This document shows positions 13,922 through 25,343 of a DNA stretch of 64,000 bases, in pieces (positions within the stretch are counted from its first letter, which is position 1; each line of letters opens with the position of its first letter). Both the position numbers and the translations under genes were made by a program. Origin of the DNA: Arenimonas maotaiensis (GTDB taxonomy: Bacteria > Pseudomonadota > Gammaproteobacteria > Xanthomonadales > Xanthomonadaceae); assembly GCF_014638745.1 (NCBI RefSeq), contig NZ_BMFO01000002.1:610273-674272 (forward strand), in the 5' to 3' direction. Under the pieces are notes generated by a model, which saw only the letters and a program-made list of their open reading frames with translations, ran no database searches and was not told where the DNA came from.

Positions 13922-14185
13922 ATGGCCGGAGGCTGGAGCCGCGACGGCGCGGTGCAGGACCAAATCGACGCCAGCGTCGAAGACGCCATCGCGCGGGCGC
14001 GCGGCCGCTTGCCGCAGGGTGAAAGCCTGAGCCGGTGCGAGGAGTGCGAAGCCGAGATTCCCGAGGCCCGCCGCCGTGCCGTACCGGGCGTGCGCCTGTG
14101 CGTGGCCTGCCAGAGCGAGCAGGATGCCGCGGGCGCCTTCAGCGCCTACAACCGGCGCGGCAGCAAGGACAGCCAGTTGCGCTGA
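13922..14185 (+). CDS. DksA/TraR-type zinc-finger protein (YbiI-like)
   Basis: Small protein of 87 residues with the four-cysteine finger CEEC (39, 42) and CVAC (60, 63) of the DksA/TraR family. It lacks the long coiled coil of full DksA, so it resembles E. coli YbiI or TraR, which may act at the RNA polymerase secondary channel. GAGAGG precedes the ATG. It is divergent from ahpC, and the OxyR-type operator ends 13 bases before its start, suggesting a peroxide-linked role; this is inferred from context only. Confidence 0.85.
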   Translation: MAGGWSRDGAVQDQIDASVEDAIARARGRLPQGESLSRCEECEAEIPEARRRAVPGVRLCVACQSEQDAAGAFSAYNRRGSKDSQLR

Positions 14186-14209
14186 GCCCTCACCGATACG
14201 GAACCGACC

Positions 14210-14635
14210 ATGCCCCTGAAACGCCTGCCTTTGGACACCGTCAACGGCTGGAGCCGGAACACGCTGATGCAGACCCTGGGCATCGTCTGCGTCGAGCTCG
14301 GCGACGAGCATCTGGTGGCGCGGATGCCGGTCGACGCCCGCACGCACCAGCCGATGGGCCTGCTGCACGGCGGCGCCAGCATGGCCCTGATCGAAAGCAT
14401 CGGCTCGATGGGCTCCTGCCTGCTGCTCGACCTGGCGCGCGAGCAGCCGGTGGGCGTGGAAATCAACGCCAACCACGTGCGCGCGGTCACCGAAGGCTTC
14501 GTGCGCGGCACCGGCAAACTGGTGCACGCCGGCAAGCGCACGCACCTGTGGCAGGTCGACATCCACGAGGAGGCCACCGGCAAACTGGTCTGCACCGGCC
14601 GGCTGACCGTGATGGTGGTGCCCAAGACCGGCTAA
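14210..14635 (+). CDS. PaaI-family hotdog thioesterase
   Basis: A 141-residue single hotdog-fold thioesterase of the PaaI/YdiI/MenI group, which hydrolyses acyl-CoA thioesters. The family motif HGGASMALIESIGS (catalytic Glu in the central helix) is present, as is the core VGVEINANHVRAVTEGFV. It starts 24 bases after the zinc-finger gene and ends 10 bases before the GDT1-type exporter, so the three may be one transcript. The acyl group it acts on is not shown by sequence. Confidence 0.9.
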   Translation: MPLKRLPLDTVNGWSRNTLMQTLGIVCVELGDEHLVARMPVDARTHQPMGLLHGGASMALIESIGSMGSCLLLDLAREQPVGVEINANHVRAVTEGFVRGTGKLVHAGKRTHLWQVDIHEEATGKLVCTGRLTVMVVPKTG

Positions 14636-14645
14636 AATAGCCGGC

Positions 14646-15224
14646 ATGGAATCCCTATTCGTCTCCACCGGAGTCGTCGCCTTGGCTGAAATCGGCGACA
14701 AGACCCAGCTGCTCGCCTTCCTGTTGGCCACCCGCTTCAAGAAACCGTTGCCGATCATCGCCGGTATCCTGGTCGCCACCATCCTCAACCACGCCATGGC
14801 CGGCGCGCTCGGCGCTTGGATCACCGCCACACTCAGCCCGGACATCCTGCGCTGGATCCTGGGCCTGTCCTTCCTCGGCATGGCGGTCTGGACCCTGATT
14901 CCCGACAAGATCGAGGAAGAGGAGATGCAGGTGGCCAGGAAATTCGGCGTGTTCGGCGCGACGCTGATCACCTTCTTCCTGGCCGAGATGGGCGACAAGA
15001 CCCAGATCGCCACCGTGGCCATGGCCGCGCATTATCCCGATCCGGTGCTGGTGGTGATCGGCACCACGCTCGGTATGCTGATCGCCGACGTGCCGGCGGT
15101 GTTCATCGGCGACCGCTTCGCGGCCCGCATCCCGATGAAGCTGGTGCATGGCATCGCCGCCGCGATGTTCGCGGTGATGGGTCTGGCTACGTTGTCCGGC
15201 GCCGGTTCCTCGCTCGGGTTCTGA
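14646..15224 (+). CDS. TMEM165/GDT1 (UPF0016) membrane cation exporter, probable Mn exporter
   Basis: Inner-membrane protein of 192 residues made of two repeated halves, each with the signature acidic motif, EIGDKTQLLAF near residue 15 and EMGDKTQIATV near 116. These motifs line the ion path in the family. Bacterial members such as MneA of Vibrio export manganese; yeast and human homologues move Mn and Ca. About six membrane segments are visible. It sits a few bases after the thioesterase. There is no room for a manganese riboswitch directly upstream. Confidence 0.9.
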   Translation: MESLFVSTGVVALAEIGDKTQLLAFLLATRFKKPLPIIAGILVATILNHAMAGALGAWITATLSPDILRWILGLSFLGMAVWTLIPDKIEEEEMQVARKFGVFGATLITFFLAEMGDKTQIATVAMAAHYPDPVLVVIGTTLGMLIADVPAVFIGDRFAARIPMKLVHGIAAAMFAVMGLATLSGAGSSLGF

Positions 15225-15327
15225 GCCCCGCCGTGTTGCATTGATGCAACGCTGATATCCGCTGCGGTCATGGTCAGGCGCCGGCCGCGGCGCTACAGTG
15301 GATGTCTGCCACAACCGGAGTTGCGTC

Positions 15328-16197
15328 ATGGAAAACCCGATTACCCGCCCACGTTCGGTCGAGCGCCTGGTCGCCGGCCAAGCCACGTCCGATGGCGCCG
15401 GGGTCAAGCTGACCCGGGTGCTGACCCAGGACCTGCAGCGCCGGCTGGATCCGTTCCTGATGCTGGACGCGTTCCGCAACGAGAATCCCGAGGATTACAT
15501 CGGCGGCTTCCCGAACCACCCGCACCGCGGCTTCGAGACCGTGACCTACATGATCGCCGGGCGCATGCGCCACCGCGACAGCGCCGGCAACGAAGGCCTG
15601 CTCGGTCCGGGCGGCGCGCAGTGGATGACCGCCGGCAGCGGCCTGATCCACTCCGAACTGCCGGAACAGGAAGAGGGCCTGATGGAGGGTTTCCAGCTCT
15701 GGCTGAATCTGCCGGCCAAGGCCAAGATGTGCGCGCCCGGCTATCGCGACATCCCGCCGCCGGCGATTCCCGAATACGTCGACGGCGCCGGCGTGCGCGT
15801 CCGGGTGATCGCCGGCGACAGCGGCGGCGTGGCCGGTGCCGTGCGGCGCCCGGACACCGAGCCGCTGTTCCTCGACCTGCACCTGCCGGCCGGTGCTGGC
15901 TTCGGGCAGGCGTTGCCGGCCGGCCACAACGCGTTCCTGTACGTCTACCGCGGCAGCGTCATCGTGCGGGGCGCGCCGGTCGCCGACCGGCACATGGCGA
16001 TCCTCGGCAACGACGGCGACGGCGTGGTGCTGCAGGCCGACGGCGACAGCCGCGTACTGCTGGTCGCCGGACGCCCGCTGCAGGAGCCGATCGTGCAGTA
16101 CGGCCCGTTCGTGATGAACACCGCCGAGCAGATCCACCAGGCCGTGCGCGATTACCAGGCCGGAAAGTTCGCGGCGGCGGCGGTGCAGGCGTTCTGA
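15328..16197 (+). CDS. pirin-family cupin protein
   Basis: A 289-residue bicupin with the pirin signature: FPNHPHRGFETVTYMI carries the metal-binding histidines and TAGSGLIHSELP the Glu/His pair. Bacterial pirins bind iron or other metals; E. coli YhhW has quercetinase activity, others bind partner proteins. The ATG at 15328 has CCGGAG 8 bases upstream and is preferred to an in-frame GTG at 15298. It converges on the cyclic-di-GMP phosphodiesterase gene with 9 bases between the stops. Confidence 0.92.
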   Translation: MENPITRPRSVERLVAGQATSDGAGVKLTRVLTQDLQRRLDPFLMLDAFRNENPEDYIGGFPNHPHRGFETVTYMIAGRMRHRDSAGNEGLLGPGGAQWMTAGSGLIHSELPEQEEGLMEGFQLWLNLPAKAKMCAPGYRDIPPPAIPEYVDGAGVRVRVIAGDSGGVAGAVRRPDTEPLFLDLHLPAGAGFGQALPAGHNAFLYVYRGSVIVRGAPVADRHMAILGNDGDGVVLQADGDSRVLLVAGRPLQEPIVQYGPFVMNTAEQIHQAVRDYQAGKFAAAAVQAF

Positions 16198-16206
16198 TTC
16201 CGCCGG

Positions 16207-19200
16207 TCAGTGCGCCGCGGCGCCGCGCACGAAGGCTTCGAAGCGTTCCGGATCGAGCGGCTTGCTGTAGTGGTAGCCCTGGATTTCGTCGCAGCCGTTG
16301 TCGCGCAGGAAATCCAGCTGCGCCTGGGTTTCGACGCCCTCGGCGATGGTGCTCATGCCCAGGCTGCGCGCCATCTGGATGATGGCGACCACGATGGCCT
16401 GGTCCTCGCCCTTGACGCCGATCTCGTCGACGAAGCTCTTGTCGATCTTCAGCTTGTCGATCGCGAAGCGCTTGAGGTAGTTCATCGAGGAGTAGCCGGT
16501 GCCGAAGTCGTCGATCGACAGCCGGAAGCCCGAGGCGCTCAATTCGTCCATGATCCGGCGCGCCGCCTCGGGATTCTTCAGCGCCACCGCCTCGGTCAAC
16601 TCCAGCTCGATGTGCTCGGGCGCCAGCCCGATGTCCGTGACCTGCTTGGCGATGGCGGCGGCCAGTCCGGGTTGCACGAACTGCACGGCCGAGAGGTTGA
16701 CCGCGACGGTTTCCACCGGCAGCCCGGCATCGCGCCAGCGCTTGAGCTGATAGGCGGCCGTGCGCAGCACCCAGTCGCCGATCGGCACGATCATGCCGCT
16801 GCTTTCGGCCAAGGGCACGAACTCGGCCGGCGAGACATCGCCCCATTGCGGACTGCGCCAGCGCAGCAGCGCCTCGGCGCCGACCAACCGCCCGTCCTTC
16901 AAGGACATCTGCGGCTGGTACACCAGATGCAACTCGCCGCGGGCCATGGCGTGCTTCAGCGCGCTGGTCAGCGCCAGCCTGCGCGAGGCCTGCTCCTGCA
17001 TGTCCGGCGCGAAGAAGCGGAAGCCGTTGCGGCCGTCCTGCTTGACCCGGTACATCGCCGATTCGGCGCACATCTGCAGCGCGTCCAGGGTCTCGCCGTC
17101 GTTGGGGTACATGGCCACGCCGATCGAACCGCTGACCAGCAGCTCGGTATCGCCCACGTCGATCGGCAGCTGCAGCACGCTCAACAGGTCGGCCGCGGCG
17201 GCCGCGGCGGCGTCCTGGTCCATGCCCGGCAGCACCAGGGTGAAGTCGTCGCCCGATTGCCGGGCCAGCACGTCCTGGTCGCGCAGTTGGCCGCGCAGGC
17301 GCTGCGCCACCTCGCGCAGCAGGATATCGCCCAAGCCGTGGCCGATGGCGTCATTGACGTCCTTGAAGTTGTCCAGGTCCAGCCACATGAAGCAGAACGG
17401 GTGCTTCTGGCGCTTCATCTGTTCGAGCACGCCGCGGAAACGCTGCTCCATCAGCACCCGGTTCGGCAGTCCGGTCAGCTGGTCGTAATGCGACAGCTGC
17501 TGGATGCGCTCGGCCGAGGCCTTGCGTTCGGTGATGTCTTCCTTGTGCGCGATGTAGTGGGTGATACGGCCCTCGGCGTCGCGCAGCGGATAGATCAGCG
17601 CCATTTCGGTGTATTCCTCGCCGTTCTTGCGGCGGTTGATCAGCTCGCCCTGCCAGGGTTCGCCGCGCGACAGCCGACTCCACATCTCGGCGTAGGTCGA
17701 TGCCGGCGTCTTGCCCGATTTCAGTATGCGCGGGTTGCGGCCGAGCACTTCCGGCAGCGTATAACCGGTGATGTCGGTGAAAGCCGGATTGACGAATTCG
17801 ATGCGAGCCTTGGTGTCGGTGATCACCAGCGAGTTCGGACTCTGTTCGATCGCTTTCGACAGACGCCTGAGCTCGGCGTCCCTTCGGTGGCTATCGGTGA
17901 CGTCGCGGCCGGTGGCGAAGACCAGGTCGCCGTTGGATTTGGAACGCCAGGCGATTTCCCGATAGCTTCCGTCCCGGCAACGCCAGCGGTTCTCCACATC
18001 CACCACATCGCTGCCTGCCGCCAGATTCTGCAGTTGCCGTTCGGTCTCGTCGACATCGTCAGGATGCACGAACTCCATGAATCGCCGTCCTTCCAGCTCG
18101 TCCGGCGTGTAGCCCAGCAGATGCTTGAAACCTTGGTTGACGCGGCGAAGGGTGCCGTCCAGATTGCCGATGCACAGCAGTTCCAGATTGGTATCGAAGA
18201 AGTAATTGACCTGCTCCTGTCTTTTTGCCACCTCGCCGTCCAGCCGGCGCCGCAGCACCGATTGCCAGAGGGATTTTCCGAATACCTGCAGGATGCTGAT
18301 GTCCTGCTCGGTGTATGCCTGCGGCTTGTCGCCGACGGCCAACAGCAACCGCACCTGTTCGCCGTCGAGTATCGGCAACAATAACGCCCGCCGCCAGCCA
18401 CGGCACGACTCCGGAAGTCCCAGTTCCGCCGGCCGGTCGATGCCTGTATCGATGACGACCGCTTTCCGGCCGTGGATGGCATGCAAACAGGCATCGGACG
18501 CCGGCATCGGCTCCTCTGCACCGATGCCGCTGCCGTGCGGCCATACGCAGGCGAGCGAGGCCGGATCATCCCTGACGGTCAGGCACAGAAAGGATGCCGG
18601 ACTGCCGGACAGCTGCTCGATGATGCCCAGGCCATGACGCAGAAATGCGGCTTCATCCAGTTCTCCGGCCGCATCGGGAATCTGCAGCAGCGCGGCGTTG
18701 AGCTGGGCTTCCAGTGCGATGGCCTGCTCTTGCTCCACGGTTTCAGTGACGTCACGCGACAGAATCAGATAGGTATGGCTGCCGTCCGGTTTATCTCGAC
18801 GCGCCACCGAAAGGCCGAAGTGGCGATGACCCTCCGGCACATCCAGGGTAATCCGGGTTCCGCGCGACTTGCCGGTCTGCTTGGCTTCGATGATGGCTTT
18901 CAATATGCTATCCACCGCTTCTGCGGGCATCACATCGCGGATATTGCGGCCACGCAACTGCTCCGGTCGTGCGGCCAGCTTGGCCGGTTCGCTGGCATGA
19001 AAATCGACGTAAGTGCCGGATTCCTCGATTTCGAACAGCAGGTCGGGCAGGGCATCCAGGGTCAGCGCGAGGTTCTGTTCCGACTCCTGCAGCTTCTGGT
19101 AGGGGCCTTCCACGGTTTCGGTGAACAGCGCCTCATACAGGAACACATAGGCCACGATCTTGAACAGGTGGCCGAGCAGATTGTGGAAATCGGTCATGTT

Positions 19201-19899
19201 GACGTACAGGGTGAACAGGTATTCGCTCATCGCGATGATGCCGGTCGCCGCCAGCAGGGCCGAGGCGTTGAAGACGCGAGGAACCCGCAGGTACTGCAGG
19301 CACAGTACTGCGACAGTCAGATGTATCGCCATCAGGGCATACTCGAAAGCGATTTTGAAGCTTGTCAGGCCTTGGCCCTGGATATATGTGGCCGGTAACC
19401 AGTCCGGGCGGAATGTCAGCAGGACGCAGATCGGCAGCACCATCACCAACACCAGGCCCACCAGCAGGCTGCGCGGCAGCAGGGCCGGTTTTTGCCAGGA
19501 CAGGGTCACGGCGGCTAGCAGCGCCAACGCCGCGAAAGTCCGAGCCGCCAGCCAGAAGTCGATGGCTTTCTGCGGAGTGCTCGGGGTGATGAAGTCCGGC
19601 ATGCTGCGCAAGGTCAGCAGGTGCATCAGGTCGAGGATGGCGATGCCCAGGAACAGGCTGGAGACGACCAGCACCGCGCGCGGACCGTAATGCCGGCTGC
19701 TGCTCCAGCCGATGGCGAAAATCAGACCCGCCACCACGACCGACAGCACCTCCATGATGCTGTGGATCGGCACGTAGAAATCCATGCTGTATCCGAGCTT
19801 GTCGCCGGGCAGCGTCAGGATGGCGAGCAGGAACAGACCGAACAGGGCCAACGCGCCTAGGGCGCGCCGTGCTTCGGATGCGTGGCTCGGATGGATCAT
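16207..19899 (-). CDS. MASE3-PAS-GAF-PAS-PAS-GGDEF-EAL cyclic-di-GMP phosphodiesterase
   Basis: Inner-membrane protein of about 1230 residues. It opens with a seven-helix MASE3-like sensor (about 15-250), then PAS, a GAF-like segment, and two more PAS domains. The GGDEF domain reads SGDDF, so cyclase activity is doubtful, while the inhibitory I-site RDQD is kept five residues upstream. The C-terminal EAL domain is intact (AEALLRW, VNLSAVQF, ELTEAVA, DDFGTGYSSMNYL, IAEGVET), so breakdown of cyclic-di-GMP is the likely output. Start ATG 19899 lies 8 bases after the stop of the upstream cyclase; an ATG at 19917 that overlaps that gene is possible. Confidence 0.92.
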   Translation of the reverse strand: MIHPSHASEARRALGALALFGLFLLAILTLPGDKLGYSMDFYVPIHSIMEVLSVVVAGLIFAIGWSSSRHYGPRAVLVVSSLFLGIAILDLMHLLTLRSMPDFITPSTPQKAIDFWLAARTFAALALLAAVTLSWQKPALLPRSLLVGLVLVMVLPICVLLTFRPDWLPATYIQGQGLTSFKIAFEYALMAIHLTVAVLCLQYLRVPRVFNASALLAATGIIAMSEYLFTLYVNMTDFHNLLGHLFKIVAYVFLYEALFTETVEGPYQKLQESEQNLALTLDALPDLLFEIEESGTYVDFHASEPAKLAARPEQLRGRNIRDVMPAEAVDSILKAIIEAKQTGKSRGTRITLDVPEGHRHFGLSVARRDKPDGSHTYLILSRDVTETVEQEQAIALEAQLNAALLQIPDAAGELDEAAFLRHGLGIIEQLSGSPASFLCLTVRDDPASLACVWPHGSGIGAEEPMPASDACLHAIHGRKAVVIDTGIDRPAELGLPESCRGWRRALLLPILDGEQVRLLLAVGDKPQAYTEQDISILQVFGKSLWQSVLRRRLDGEVAKRQEQVNYFFDTNLELLCIGNLDGTLRRVNQGFKHLLGYTPDELEGRRFMEFVHPDDVDETERQLQNLAAGSDVVDVENRWRCRDGSYREIAWRSKSNGDLVFATGRDVTDSHRRDAELRRLSKAIEQSPNSLVITDTKARIEFVNPAFTDITGYTLPEVLGRNPRILKSGKTPASTYAEMWSRLSRGEPWQGELINRRKNGEEYTEMALIYPLRDAEGRITHYIAHKEDITERKASAERIQQLSHYDQLTGLPNRVLMEQRFRGVLEQMKRQKHPFCFMWLDLDNFKDVNDAIGHGLGDILLREVAQRLRGQLRDQDVLARQSGDDFTLVLPGMDQDAAAAAAADLLSVLQLPIDVGDTELLVSGSIGVAMYPNDGETLDALQMCAESAMYRVKQDGRNGFRFFAPDMQEQASRRLALTSALKHAMARGELHLVYQPQMSLKDGRLVGAEALLRWRSPQWGDVSPAEFVPLAESSGMIVPIGDWVLRTAAYQLKRWRDAGLPVETVAVNLSAVQFVQPGLAAAIAKQVTDIGLAPEHIELELTEAVALKNPEAARRIMDELSASGFRLSIDDFGTGYSSMNYLKRFAIDKLKIDKSFVDEIGVKGEDQAIVVAIIQMARSLGMSTIAEGVETQAQLDFLRDNGCDEIQGYHYSKPLDPERFEAFVRGAAAH

Positions 19900-19906
19900 T
19901 CCGGCA

Positions 19907-21085
19907 TCATAGCCCATTCCCGGCGGCTTGTTCGGCCCGGGGCGCATGGAACACCTCGGTCCGGCCCAGTCCCCGGGACTTTGCCCGATACATGGCCTGG
20001 TCGGCATGGGCGACCAAGGCCACCGCATCCTCGCCATGTTGCGGGTACAGGGCGATGCCGATGCTGGCGCCGCAGGCGATCCGGTGCGTGTCGAGCTCGA
20101 ACGGCGTCTCCAGCGCGGCATGGATCTTGCCCGCCACGCGTTCGGCGTCGTCGCGCAGGCTCACCCGCCGCCGCAGCACCACGAATTCGTCCCCGCCGAT
20201 GCGCGCGATCAGGTCCGATTGCCGCAGCGCCGTGCGCAGCCGCCCGGCGACCTGCTTCAGCACCGCGTCGCCGAAGCCGTGGCCGTAGCGGTCGTTGACT
20301 TCCTTGAAGCCGTCCAGGTCCAGGAACAGCAGGCCGAAGCCCTCCTTGTTGCGCTTGGCCGTGGCCAGCTCCGCGGCCAGATGGCTGTCGAACACGCTGC
20401 GGTTGGGCAGGTCGGTCAGCGCGTCGTGCAGGGCCAGGTGCCGCAGGGTGCTGCGCGCCCGTTCGTTGTTCATGATCAGCAGGCCGACGGTGATCAGGAT
20501 TACCGTCACCATCGCGCCGCCGAGGTGGATGGCCTCGGTCAACGCCGCAGGGCCGGAAAGCTCGGGATGCCCGGCCTGGTTGGCCACTTCCCACATCCGC
20601 CACAGGATGATCGCGACCAGCGCGAGCAGGCCGGTGGCGATCAGCGGCCGACCGCGCCCGACGTCTCCGGTCTGCTTGGCGTTCAGCAGATGCAGGGCTA
20701 GCAGGATCTGACCGATGAGCAGCAGACTGCCGAGCACCACACGCAAGGCGAAGTTATCCGCGGTCAGGGCGAACACCACGCCCGCCAAGGCTACCGGCAG
20801 CCAGACCAGCCAACGGCGCGCGGGATTGGCATGGAACTGCATGAGGCCCTGCCCGAGCAGGGCATAGGAACCCGAAAGCAGCATATTGGCCGCGTATATC
20901 CGGACCGCCAACGATTCCGGGCCGCCGATGCCGCCGATGATCAAGCTCAGCGCGTAAGCGGCCAAGGCCACGGCCCACAGCCGGATGCCGGCCGCCTGGT
21001 GGTGGGCGGCGAACAACAGCACCGCGGCGAGAGTAAGGCTGATCAGCAGGAAGCTCAGGGCAAGGGTGGGAACGTGGGCGGTCAT
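19907..21085 (-). CDS. membrane diguanylate cyclase (GGDEF)
   Basis: Protein of about 392 residues with seven or so hydrophobic helices in the first 200 residues and a C-terminal GGDEF domain. The catalytic RIGGDEFVVL is intact and the product-inhibition I-site RQSD stands exactly five residues before it, so it should make cyclic-di-GMP under feedback control. The ATG at 21085 begins directly before the first membrane helix; an upstream extension to 21145 lacks sense as a leader. The downstream phosphodiesterase follows within 8 bases, so a cyclase and an antagonist share one transcript. Confidence 0.92.
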   Translation of the reverse strand: MTAHVPTLALSFLLISLTLAAVLLFAAHHQAAGIRLWAVALAAYALSLIIGGIGGPESLAVRIYAANMLLSGSYALLGQGLMQFHANPARRWLVWLPVALAGVVFALTADNFALRVVLGSLLLIGQILLALHLLNAKQTGDVGRGRPLIATGLLALVAIILWRMWEVANQAGHPELSGPAALTEAIHLGGAMVTVILITVGLLIMNNERARSTLRHLALHDALTDLPNRSVFDSHLAAELATAKRNKEGFGLLFLDLDGFKEVNDRYGHGFGDAVLKQVAGRLRTALRQSDLIARIGGDEFVVLRRRVSLRDDAERVAGKIHAALETPFELDTHRIACGASIGIALYPQHGEDAVALVAHADQAMYRAKSRGLGRTEVFHAPRAEQAAGNGL

Positions 21086-21179
21086 CGGCAATGTTCGGTG
21101 GCGGGTGGCAGCATGCCGCGCGGAGGGCGCACGGCATGATTTCAAGCCGCCATGCTAGCGCCTGCCGCGCCGCCATGTC

Positions 21180-21193
21180 TTGACCCAAATCAT
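21180..21193. promoter_or_regulatory. FNR/DNR-like box before the porin gene
   Basis: TTGAC-CCAA-ATCAT, matching TTGAY-N4-RTCAA at 9 of 10 conserved positions. Centred about 62 bases upstream of the porin ATG. It resembles the three other boxes in the denitrification island but is the weakest of the four. Confidence 0.5.
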
Positions 21194-21248
21194 TGCCGAC
21201 GTCCCCCGGTCGGCCTAGACTCGCCTCAGTCTACAACGGGAGCGTGCC

Positions 21249-22436
21249 ATGAAGCAGGTAAGATTTGTGGGGATTTTGGCCGCCGCCATCGCCTCCGGGC
21301 TGGCGCACGGCGCCGAGGGCGATGCCGGAAAATGGCTGTTCGAGGCCCGTTGGCGGCTGGAGAACGTCGATGATGCCGCCTTCGCCCGCGACGCCGAAGC
21401 CGATACCCTGCGCCTGCGCGCCGGTTATCGCACCGCCGTACACGCAGGCTGGAGCGCCGTGATCGAGGCCGAGGCCACCCGGCACCTGTTCGTCGAGGAC
21501 TTCAACAGCAGCGCCAACGGCCGGACCGCGTTCCCGACCGTGGCCGATCCGGACAACACCGAGCTCAACCAAGCCTATGTGCGCTACGCACCGGACGCCG
21601 ATACCCGGCTGACGCTCGGCCGGCAACGCATCCAATGGGACAACCAGCGTTTCTTCGGCAACGTCGGTTGGCGCCAGAACGAGCAGACCTTCGACGCCGT
21701 CGATTTCAGCCATCGTTTCGGCAGCGGCTGGACCTTGCGCTACGACTATCTCGGCCGGGCCCAGCGCATCTACGGCGCCGACCATCCCAATCCCGACATG
21801 GGCCGTTACCTGCTGGACGCGCACCTGCTCGGGCTGAGCCGGCCGCTGGGGCCGGGCACGTTGAGCGGCTATGCGCATTTCATCGACAACGAAACCCTGC
21901 CGGCCGGTTCGCACCGCAACCTGGGCCTGCGCTACGCTGCCAAGAAGGACGTGCCGGACGGCCTGGGCTGGACGGCGACGGCCGAGTACGCCCGCCAGGA
22001 CGCCTACGCCGACGGCAGCGATCTGATCGACGCCGATTACCGCCTGCTGGAGGCCGGAGTCGTCTGGCGCGGCCATAACCTGAAGGCCGGCCGCGAGGTG
22101 TTGGGCGGCGATGGCCGCTATGGCTTCGCCACCCCGTTCGCCACCTTGCATGCCTTCAACGGCTGGGCCGATAAATTCCTGACCACGCCGGCCGGCGGCC
22201 TGCAGGACACCTATCTGGGCTGGAACCGGAAGTTCGGCAAGTTCAACGCCGCCGCCGCATGGCACGACTTCCGCGCCGATGCCGGCAGCGTCCGCTACGG
22301 CAGCGAGTGGGACGCCTCGCTCGGCTACGCCTTCGATCCGCACTGGAGCGGCCTGCTGAAGCTGGCCGATTACCGCGCCGACGGTTTCGCGCGCGATACC
22401 CGCAAGCTCTGGCTCAGCGTCGAATACGTGTACTGA
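21249..22436 (+). CDS. alginate-export-family outer-membrane porin
   Basis: A 395-residue beta-barrel protein with a signal peptide (about 1-22, ending LAHGAEG). The sequence is rich in alternating aromatic and hydrophobic strands with conserved RLTLGRQRIQWDNQRFFGNVGWRQNEQTFDA, split by turns, as in the alginate-export (AlgE-like) family, and ends in LWLSVEYVY with a terminal aromatic. In non-alginate bacteria such porins are general or substrate-specific; here the ligand is unknown. GGGAG precedes the ATG. An FNR-like box lies upstream, so it may be made without oxygen. A good terminator follows. Confidence 0.88.
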   Translation: MKQVRFVGILAAAIASGLAHGAEGDAGKWLFEARWRLENVDDAAFARDAEADTLRLRAGYRTAVHAGWSAVIEAEATRHLFVEDFNSSANGRTAFPTVADPDNTELNQAYVRYAPDADTRLTLGRQRIQWDNQRFFGNVGWRQNEQTFDAVDFSHRFGSGWTLRYDYLGRAQRIYGADHPNPDMGRYLLDAHLLGLSRPLGPGTLSGYAHFIDNETLPAGSHRNLGLRYAAKKDVPDGLGWTATAEYARQDAYADGSDLIDADYRLLEAGVVWRGHNLKAGREVLGGDGRYGFATPFATLHAFNGWADKFLTTPAGGLQDTYLGWNRKFGKFNAAAAWHDFRADAGSVRYGSEWDASLGYAFDPHWSGLLKLADYRADGFARDTRKLWLSVEYVY

Positions 22437-22456
22437 GGTTTCATATGTAATCACCC

Positions 22457-22482
22457 GAAAAACCGCCGTCAGGCGGTTTTTC
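22457..22482 (+). terminator. rho-independent terminator after the porin
   Basis: Stem GAAAAACCGCC / GGCGGTTTTTC around a GTCA loop, with the T-run built into the right arm. It lies 20 bases after the porin stop. Confidence 0.85.
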
Positions 22483-22522
22483 ATGGGCATAATGGCGGCC
22501 TGCCCATCACCGGGAATCCCGT

Positions 22523-22966
22523 ATGCACGGCTACATTCTGTTGCTGCATCTGCTCGGCGCCTCGATCTGGACCGGCGGCCATCTTCTGTTGGCGCTCACG
22601 GTATTGCCCAAGGCGCTGCGCACGCGTTCGGTGGAGGAGGTGGCGCGCTTCGAATCCGGATTCGAGCGTATCGGCGTTCCGGCCCTGGCCGTGCAAGTGC
22701 TCACCGGCCTCTGGCTGGCCCATGCGGCCTTGCCGGACGTTTCGTCGTGGCTTGATCCCGATGTGCCGGTGGCGCGGCCGATCATGGTGAAGCTGGCGTT
22801 GTTGGCGTCGACCCTGGTCTTGGCGGCCGATGCCCGTCTGCGTGTGATTCCCCGGCTGTCGGCCGATACCCTGAACGGTTTGGCGTGGCACATGGCGGCG
22901 GTCACACTGATCGCCGTTTTGTTCGTGGCGACTGGCGTGTCGTTCCGCAGCGGCTGGCTGTATTGA
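22523..22966 (+). CDS. CopD-like inner-membrane protein
   Basis: A 147-residue protein with four hydrophobic helices. The start MHGYILLLHLLGASIWTGGH places paired histidines in the first membrane segment, as in the CopD family of copper-resistance/uptake proteins; later helices carry HAALPD and WHMAAVTL. It sits between the porin and nirS (convergent), with NirS needing heme but not copper. A link to the NO island is by position only. It could equally be a generic heme or copper membrane protein. Confidence 0.72.
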   Translation: MHGYILLLHLLGASIWTGGHLLLALTVLPKALRTRSVEEVARFESGFERIGVPALAVQVLTGLWLAHAALPDVSSWLDPDVPVARPIMVKLALLASTLVLAADARLRVIPRLSADTLNGLAWHMAAVTLIAVLFVATGVSFRSGWLY

Positions 22967-22988
22967 TCCGGATTCCTGCCGGCCAATG

Positions 22989-23014
22989 AAAACCCCGGCC
23001 GGAGCCGGGGTTTT
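22989..23014. terminator. bidirectional terminator between copD-like gene and nirS
   Basis: Stem AAAACCCCGGC / GCCGGGGTTTT around CGGA. A-run and T-run on the two sides let it act for both convergent genes. Confidence 0.88.
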
Positions 23015-23037
23015 CGGGGTGACGCGGCGGGCCGGAC

Positions 23038-25243
<2,206 letters not shown>

Positions 25244-25343
25244 GCCGCGGGGTTTTTCCGCCAGCGATGGCGGCGTAAGGCTTTATCGAGGCACGGCTTT
25301 GCCGTAGTCTGATGGCATACATCTGCCTGCATCGGGAACCGCC

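Noticed and set aside
14636..14646. Manganese (yybP-ykoY) riboswitch before the GDT1-type exporter
   Set aside because: Only 10 bases separate it from the upstream gene, too short for the aptamer.
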